Positions 6,746-10,886 of a DNA stretch of 13,780 nt are shown piece by piece. The notes beneath the pieces were generated by a model. The model was not told the DNA's origin, did no database searches, and saw nothing but the letters and a program-made list of their open reading frames with translations. Origin of the DNA: an uncultured Solimonas sp. Its GTDB lineage: Bacteria; Pseudomonadota; Gammaproteobacteria; Nevskiales; Nevskiaceae. Position 1 is the first letter of the stretch; every line of letters starts with the position of its first letter. The DNA lies in contig CAMLDZ010000077.1 in the NCBI GenBank assembly GCA_946478985.1, forward strand, positions 1-13,780, given 5' to 3'. Position numbers and translations under genes: made by a program.

Positions 6746-7537
6746 ATGTCCAGTGAACCGCAGCTCTCCAGCACCCGCGCCGCCCGCGAACGCCGGCTGG
6801 CGCTTGCCGGCGCCGTCAACTTCCGCGATCTCGGCGGTTATCAGACCCTCGACGGACTTCAAACGCGCTGGGGCACGCTGTACCGCTCCGACTCGCTCGC
6901 CGAACTCAGCGACGACGATCTGCGCCAGGTCGAGGCGCTGGGGCTGCGCACGCTGTGCGACATGCGCCATCAGGATGAACGCACGCGCAAGCCCAACCGG
7001 CTGCCGGCCGGCGGCCGCATTCGCAGTCATGCGATCGGCTTCGAGCCGCATGGTGCCTATGCGCTGTTCAGCCGCGTGCGCCGTCGCCAAATCGATCCGC
7101 AAGAAGTTCATCAGGCGCTGTGCGAAATGTACCGGCGCATGCCGCTCGAACATGCCGGCACCTACGCGCAGCTGATCGACGTGCTGTTGCAGGCCGATGC
7201 ACTGCCGGCGCTGATCCATTGCACCAGCGGCAAGGACCGCACCGGCTTCGCTGCGGCGGTCATCCTGCTGACGCTGGGCGTGCCGCGCGAAACCATCATC
7301 ACCGACTACGTGCTGACCAATCAGTACCGCCGCGATCTCGCCTTCCTGCTGGGGCATGAGGCCGATCCGCGTGTTGTCGACGCCGCCAAGCGCGCCGACC
7401 CGGCGTTCCTCGATTGCGCATTCGCGAGCATCGACACGCATTTCGGCGGTGAGGCCGGCTTCATCCGCGACGGCCTGCGGCTGGACGCCGAACGGCAGGC
7501 GCAATTGCGCGAGCGTCTGCTCGAAACGCCGCTCTGA
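6746..7537 (+). CDS. Tyrosine-protein phosphatase (PTP-like, Y_phosphatase3 family)
   Basis: A 263-residue cytoplasmic protein of the atypical tyrosine/lipid phosphatase family (PF13350, which includes MptpB and LipA). The P-loop HCTSGKDRTG spans residues 158-167, with nucleophile Cys159 and phosphate-binding Arg165; the Lys-Asp pair inside the loop is characteristic of this family and of phosphoinositide-active phosphatases. The N-terminal NFRDLGG (25-31) and YRSDSLAELSDDD (46-58) are also family signatures, and DMRHQDER (72-79) matches the conserved DLR region. It follows the CrtC/AttH-like gene by 14 bases and is the last gene of the cluster. It could dephosphorylate a protein, a phosphoinositide-like lipid or a small phosphorylated metabolite, possibly the product of the kinase-fold protein at the start of the cluster; this link is inferred from context only. 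Confidence 0.88.
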   Translation: MSSEPQLSSTRAARERRLALAGAVNFRDLGGYQTLDGLQTRWGTLYRSDSLAELSDDDLRQVEALGLRTLCDMRHQDERTRKPNRLPAGGRIRSHAIGFEPHGAYALFSRVRRRQIDPQEVHQALCEMYRRMPLEHAGTYAQLIDVLLQADALPALIHCTSGKDRTGFAAAVILLTLGVPRETIITDYVLTNQYRRDLAFLLGHEADPRVVDAAKRADPAFLDCAFASIDTHFGGEAGFIRDGLRLDAERQAQLRERLLETPL

Positions 7538-7604
7538 ATGGTGTGGTGCGGGATGCGGACGGGCGCCGCCGACGGCCGCAGCCGCTGTGTCATGATCCGC
7601 GGCC

Positions 7605-8423
7605 ATGCCAGAACTACCGGAAGTCGAAACCGTCCGTCGCGGTCTGGACCCGTACCTCAGCGGGCGGCGCATCCGCGGCGTCGAGCTGCGCGAGCGCCGC
7701 CTGCGCTGGCCGGTGCCGGCGGAGCTGCCGCAGCGCGCCGCGGGCCGGCGTATCGAGACACTGGCGCGGCGCGGCAAGTACATCATCGTCACGCTCGACA
7801 GCGGCGATCGGATGATCTGGCACCTGGGCATGTCCGGCCGCCTGTTCGTGCTCGACGCCGGCCATCCGCTGGTCAAGCACGATCATCTCGACTTCGCGCT
7901 CGACAGCGGCAAGCTGGTGCGTTTCAACGATCCGCGCCGCTTCGGCGCCGTGCTGTGGTGGCCGCGCGACGAAAACTCCCATGTGCTGCTGGCGACGATG
8001 GGCCCGGAGCCCTTCGATCCGGCGTTCGACGGCGACTACCTGTTCAGGCTGTCGCGCGGCCGTGAGGTGGCAGTGAAGAACTTCGTGATGGACGGCCACG
8101 TCGTGGTCGGCGCCGGCAACATCTACGCCGCAGAGAGCCTGTTCCGCGCCGGCATCCGGCCGACACGGCGCACCGGCAGGCTGACGCGCGCCGAATGCCA
8201 GCGGCTGGCCGACAAGATCCGCGAAGTGCTGGCCGAGGCGGTCGAGCGCGGCGGCACCACGCTGCGCGATTTCGCTGGCGCCGATGGCGCTTCCGGATAC
8301 TTCCAGCAGGAGCTGTTCGTCTACGGCCGTGAAGGATTGCCATGCCGCGTCTGCGGCACGGCGATCAAGCACCTGGTGCTGGGCGGCCGCGCGTCCTGCT
8401 ATTGCCCGGGCTGCCAGCGCTAG
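7605..8423 (+). CDS. mutM: Formamidopyrimidine-DNA glycosylase (Fpg)
   Basis: A 272-residue bifunctional DNA repair enzyme that removes 8-oxoguanine and formamidopyrimidines and cleaves the abasic strand. The N-terminus MPELPEVETVRRGL is diagnostic: after Met removal Pro2 is the Schiff-base nucleophile and Glu3 and Glu6 are catalytic. Lys58 (RRGKYI), the intercalating-loop Met76 (HLGMSGRL) and NDPRRFG (108-114) are present. The H2TH region reads VVGAGNIYAAESLFRAGIRP. The C-terminal zinc finger is complete (Cys247, Cys250, Cys267, Cys270), with the lesion-recognition Arg262 in GGRAS. The length is normal for the family. It lies 67 bases after the phosphatase stop without a clear ribosome-binding site or promoter, so it may be co-transcribed with the cluster. 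Its TAG abuts the stop codon of the convergent gene. Confidence 0.97.
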   Translation: MPELPEVETVRRGLDPYLSGRRIRGVELRERRLRWPVPAELPQRAAGRRIETLARRGKYIIVTLDSGDRMIWHLGMSGRLFVLDAGHPLVKHDHLDFALDSGKLVRFNDPRRFGAVLWWPRDENSHVLLATMGPEPFDPAFDGDYLFRLSRGREVAVKNFVMDGHVVVGAGNIYAAESLFRAGIRPTRRTGRLTRAECQRLADKIREVLAEAVERGGTTLRDFAGADGASGYFQQELFVYGREGLPCRVCGTAIKHLVLGGRASCYCPGCQR

Positions 8424-9890
8424 CTAGCTGCGGTTGCCGCGCTCTTCGCGGCGGTTGTCCTGGCGATCCTGGCGCTGCTGCTGGCGCTGCGCACGTTCCT
8501 GCTGTTGGCGATTGGCGGTCTCGCGCATGCGGTCCTCGCGCTGCGAGCGCTCTTGCTGCTGGCGCTGCTGCCGCTCCATGCGCTGCTGTTGCTGTTGCTG
8601 TTGTTGCTGCTGCGCCTGGCGCTGCTGCTCGAAGCGCTGGCGATCCTGTTGCTGACGCTGCTGGCGTTCCTGCTGTTCGCGCGCGAAACGCTCCTGCTGA
8701 CGCTGCTGGTCCTGGCGGCGCTGCTCGTTCTGCCGCTGCTCACGCTCGGCAAACTGCTGGCGACTGCGCTGCTCGTGCTCCGCGTTCTGCCGCTGCTGCT
8801 GTTCGCGCTGCTGGGCCTGCTGCTGGCGGCGCTCGTTGTCGCGGCGCTCGGCATCGCGGCGAGCGTCGTCGCGCTGGCGTTCGAGACCGGCACGCATCTC
8901 ACGGTCACGGACTTCGTTGCGGCGCAGCTGGCGCTCATTCTCGGCGCGCTGCTCCTGGTCGCGGCGTGCACGCTCGGCGTCGTCGCGGCTGCGCTCGGCC
9001 TGGCGCTCGCCCTCATCGCGATCGCCGCGCGAGAAGAAGCCGGGTCTCGTCTCGTCGCTGCGACGATCATTGTCATTGCGCTGCTGCTCGCGTTGCGGGC
9101 GCCCGGCCTGGCGACCGTCATCGCTGCGGCTATTGCGCGAGAAGAAGCCGGGGCGTGCTTCGTCGTCGCGCTTGCCGTTGTCACGGCCGTCGTTGTCATT
9201 GCGGTTGAAACGTGCCGGCTGCGCCGTCGTCAACGTCGCCGGCCGGCCGCGATTTTCGCTGAAGCGCAGGTCGCGATCCTCGCGGGCAGCGCGCTCATGA
9301 CGCTCCTGATCGCGCGTTTCGCGCTCGTGGCGCTGACTGCGGTAGCGCTCGTCCTCACGGCTCGGGCGATCGCGTGTGCCGCGGTCGCCGCCGTTGTAAC
9401 TGACGCGGTCGCCGTCGAAGCGGTTGACCACCGTGGTGTGGTAGGTGTTGTGGATATGGGTGACATTCACCCGGTTGACCGAGCGGTTGTAATAGAAGTC
9501 GTTGCCGCGCCAGTAGCCGCCGGAGTAGCCGCGACCGGTGTAGCCATAGCCGTAGTAGATGCCGCCGTAGTAGCCGACGCGCGGGCCCCAGTAGCCCGGA
9601 TACCAGACGTAGTGAGGTCCCGCCCAGGCCCAGTAGCCCGGTGTCCACAGCACGCCGACCCGCGGCGGGCGTACCCAGGTGCCGGGCACCCAGTAGTAGT
9701 CCTGGTCGTAGTCGTCCCAGGCCCAGTAGCCGGGTGTCCAGATATAGCCGGGGCCGGGGCACCAGGGCTGCTCGTAGACCGGCAGCGGCGGCGGCGCGAT
9801 GTTGACGGAGATGAAGACCTTGGCGTGGCTCGCCAGCGGGCTGAGGAACAAGGCAAGGGCCAGCAGCAGCGAACGCATCGGGATACTCAT
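8424..9890 (-). CDS. Secreted YXWGXW-repeat protein with long Gln/Arg-rich tail
   Basis: A 488-residue protein in three parts. Residues 1-23 are a signal peptide (SLLLALALFLSPLASHA, cleavage expected after Ala23). Residues about 45-130 carry four YXWGXW-type repeats (WTPGYWAW, WVPGTWV, WTPGYWAW, WYPGYWGP) followed by a Tyr/Gly-rich stretch. From about residue 160 the protein is highly charged and then Gln/Arg-rich to the end, including a run of ten Gln and likely long coiled coil. YXWGXW proteins are common in Proteobacteria, but their role is unknown; an envelope or periplasmic location is expected. ATG 9890 is chosen because GGAGGGG ends four bases before it; an in-frame GTG at 9893 sits too close to that site. 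The tail is much longer than in the usual short members. Its stop abuts that of mutM. Confidence 0.85.
   Translation of the reverse strand: MSIPMRSLLLALALFLSPLASHAKVFISVNIAPPPLPVYEQPWCPGPGYIWTPGYWAWDDYDQDYYWVPGTWVRPPRVGVLWTPGYWAWAGPHYVWYPGYWGPRVGYYGGIYYGYGYTGRGYSGGYWRGNDFYYNRSVNRVNVTHIHNTYHTTVVNRFDGDRVSYNGGDRGTRDRPSREDERYRSQRHERETRDQERHERAAREDRDLRFSENRGRPATLTTAQPARFNRNDNDGRDNGKRDDEARPGFFSRNSRSDDGRQAGRPQREQQRNDNDRRSDETRPGFFSRGDRDEGERQAERSRDDAERARRDQEQRAENERQLRRNEVRDREMRAGLERQRDDARRDAERRDNERRQQQAQQREQQQRQNAEHEQRSRQQFAEREQRQNEQRRQDQQRQQERFAREQQERQQRQQQDRQRFEQQRQAQQQQQQQQQQRMERQQRQQQERSQREDRMRETANRQQQERAQRQQQRQDRQDNRREERGNRS
8583..8612 (-). repeat. Poly-glutamine CAG/CAA run
   Basis: On the minus strand ten consecutive CAG or CAA codons encode ten Gln in the tail of the YXWGXW protein. 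Mixed use of the two codons breaks up the DNA repeat, but the surrounding region is also rich in CTG/CAG units and may vary in length between strains. Confidence 0.9.
9027..9152 (-). repeat. Internal 36-residue repeat in the Gln/Arg-rich protein
   Basis: The same 18 bases occur at 9027-9044 and 9135-9152, exactly 108 bases (36 codons) apart, encoding two copies of PGFFSR. The protein around them is repeated more loosely: RNDND precedes each RPGFFSR, and RQA follows at similar spacing. This indicates an in-frame internal duplication in the tail. Confidence 0.8.
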
Positions 9891-9894
9891 CACA

Positions 9895-9908
9895 CCCCTC
9901 CAGAGGGG
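9895..9908 (-). promoter_or_regulatory. Ribosome-binding site inside a small hairpin
   Basis: On the minus-strand mRNA the perfect palindrome CCCCTCTGGAGGGG ends four bases before the ATG of the YXWGXW gene. The Shine-Dalgarno sequence GGAGGGG is the 3' arm, so it would be base-paired when the hairpin forms (five pairs with a CUGG tetraloop). It fixes the start codon and may dampen translation. Confidence 0.6.
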
Positions 9909-9968
9909 ATCACGTGCGGACGCTATCGGAGTGTCCTTAACCGGCTATTAAGCGTGCAAGAAAAAGTC

Positions 9969-10397
9969 CTACGGCCGGAACCAGTCGTCGATCCGCAGGC
10001 CCCCGATACCGGCAAAACTGCTGGCGTGACGCGTCACCAGCGCCAGGTCGCGGGTGGCGGCGATCGCCGCCTGCTGGCCATCCAGGATCGTCCAGTTTCG
10101 CTGCACGCGCAGCCGCTCGACGCCACGCCCGGCCAGCCAGATGGCCGCCTCGCGGTCGAAAGGCAGCACGGTCGGCCCACACAGCAGCAGCTCGGCGGTG
10201 AAGGCCTGCAGATGCTGGCGGCGCGGCCCATCGGGCAGGCCGTCAATGCCGCGCAGCAGCGCGTGCAGCGTCGGCGCCGCCAGCGCGCATTGCAACTGCC
10301 GCTGCGCGAACAGCGTGAAGATGCGCCGGTTGCCGTTGGGGCGCGTCAGCTCCGCCAGCACCGGCAGGTCGAGCAGATAGTCGAGCTTGGTGGCCAT
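9969..10397 (-). CDS. PIN-domain protein, VapC/FitB-like, active site partly eroded
   Basis: A 142-residue protein with the PIN-domain layout of type II toxin ribonucleases. The first acidic residue is kept in KLDYLLDLPVLAEL (Asp10), but the usual TN after it is LP. The helix that normally reads LHELxxGxxRLPxGxRR is LHALLRGIDGLPDGPRR, so the conserved second Glu is Ala46. The third acidic site is kept in ILDGQQAAIA (Asp106). The last motif, normally TRNxxDF, is TRHASSF, losing the fourth acidic position. The gene lies seven bases downstream of an antitoxin gene, the standard toxin-antitoxin order. By family it would cleave RNA with Mg2+; the substitutions make full activity doubtful. The ATG at 10397 has no clear ribosome-binding site, so translation probably depends on the antitoxin gene upstream. 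Confidence 0.82.
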   Translation of the reverse strand: MATKLDYLLDLPVLAELTRPNGNRRIFTLFAQRQLQCALAAPTLHALLRGIDGLPDGPRRQHLQAFTAELLLCGPTVLPFDREAAIWLAGRGVERLRVQRNWTILDGQQAAIAATRDLALVTRHASSFAGIGGLRIDDWFRP

Positions 10398-10404
10398 AAG
10401 GACG

Positions 10405-10665
10405 CTAGACGTTGCGCCAGCGCTCCAGCTCGCCGGGGCCGATGCCCTCGAAGCCGTCCGGCAATTGCTCGCGCCAGTCCTGTACCCAGCCGGCGAAGTC
10501 GGCGGCAGCTGAGGCGGCCGATTTCAGCCGCGCGTACTCGGCTTCCGACAGCAGCACCGCGACCGGCTGGCCGCGCCGCGTGACCTGCACCGGCTGGCCC
10601 TCCTCGGCCTGGTACAGCAATTCGGTCAGGCGGTTCTTGGCATCGGCGATGGAGACGGCTTTCAT
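10405..10665 (-). CDS. Phd/YefM-family antitoxin
   Basis: An 86-residue protein. The N-terminal half (MKAVSIADAKNRLTELLYQA, then GQPVQVTRRGQPVAVLLSEAEYARLK) is the Phd/YefM DNA-binding fold, whose dimers bind the operon operator. The C-terminal half (about residues 55-86, with WVQDWREQLPDGFEGIG) would be the segment that wraps and inhibits the PIN partner. The start is set at ATG 10665, which opens the conserved MKxVSIxDAKNRL pattern; an in-frame GTG nine bases upstream adds only three residues. It is the first gene of the pair, with the PIN gene seven bases downstream. Autoregulation with the toxin as co-repressor is the family norm and fits the inverted repeats just upstream. Confidence 0.88.
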   Translation of the reverse strand: MKAVSIADAKNRLTELLYQAEEGQPVQVTRRGQPVAVLLSEAEYARLKSAASAAADFAGWVQDWREQLPDGFEGIGPGELERWRNV

Positions 10666-10690
10666 GGCGTGCACGGCGCGGCGGATCAGC

Positions 10691-10714
10691 AGATGGCCAT
10701 TTTGATGGCCATCT
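10691..10714. promoter_or_regulatory. Inverted repeat, probable toxin-antitoxin operator
   Basis: AGATGGCCAT (10691-10700) and ATGGCCATCT (10705-10714) are a perfect 10-base inverted repeat with a 4-base spacer, 26 bases upstream of the antitoxin ATG. Each arm also contains the palindrome ATGGCCAT, giving two tandem half-size sites, as expected for cooperative binding by a Phd/YefM antitoxin-toxin complex. Confidence 0.65.
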
Positions 10715-10727
10715 TGCCGCCCGGCAA
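10699..10727 (-). promoter_or_regulatory. Tentative promoter of the toxin-antitoxin pair
   Basis: On the minus strand TTGCCG (10727-10722) and CAAAAT (10704-10699) are separated by 17 bases and match the -35 and -10 consensus at four of six positions each. The -10 region lies between the arms of the inverted repeat, which would suit autorepression. The boxes are weak, so this is tentative. Confidence 0.35.
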
Positions 10728-10728
10728 G
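10713..10728. repeat. Second inverted repeat upstream of the antitoxin
   Basis: CTTGCCG (10713-10719) and CGGCAAG (10722-10728) form a perfect 7-base inverted repeat with a 2-base centre. It overlaps the outer end of the first inverted repeat by two bases. It may be another protein-binding site or part of a bidirectional control region. Confidence 0.55.
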
Positions 10729-10740
10729 CCATTGATTCTC

Positions 10741-10761
10741 CTAGGCACATTTTGTGCGTAG
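10741..10761. repeat. Inverted repeat between the antitoxin and gltB
   Basis: CTAGGCACA (10741-10749) pairs with TGTGCGTAG (10753-10761) with one mismatch around a TTT centre. It sits in the shared intergenic region, 126 bases before the gltB start and 76 bases before the antitoxin start. It could be an operator for either gene; its owner cannot be told from sequence alone. Confidence 0.5.
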
Positions 10762-10874
10762 GGAATCACCCCCGCTACGCGCTTGCGGCCGCCCGGCGGC
10801 CTCATTAAGGTCCGCTGCCCGCATTTTTAAGCTGCGGCGACGCTCGCGCCTGCGCGCGATCCGTTTAATGCTTC

Positions 10875-10880
10875 AGGAGC
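10875..10880 (+). promoter_or_regulatory. Ribosome-binding site of gltB
   Basis: AGGAGC lies seven bases before the GTG at 10887. It decides the start: the nearby ATG at 10868 is in another frame, and no in-frame ATG precedes the conserved N-terminal region. Confidence 0.8.
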
Positions 10881-10886
10881 AAGCCC

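Noticed and set aside
7538..7604. A small extra gene or RNA between the phosphatase and mutM.
   Set aside because: Only 67 bases are available. The open frame starting at 7538 runs into mutM in a wrong frame and has shadow composition; no RNA structure stands out.
8424..9400. A CRISPR-like or minisatellite array in the repetitive CTG/CGC-rich stretch.
   Set aside because: The repeats are codon-level (Gln, Arg, Glu) and irregular, with no constant repeat and spacer lengths. They fit a low-complexity coding region.
9955..9975. A terminator after the PIN-domain gene (a TTTTT run on the minus strand just after the stop).
   Set aside because: The preceding inverted repeat is only three to four base pairs, too weak to support an intrinsic terminator call.
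8505..10583. A 692-codon plus-strand open frame rich in Leu/Ala/Val that looks like a membrane protein.
   Set aside because: The hydrophobic run is the reverse reading of CAG/CGC-rich codons of the YXWGXW protein (CTG and GCG on the other strand). The minus-strand frame has a signal peptide, family repeats and a ribosome-binding site.
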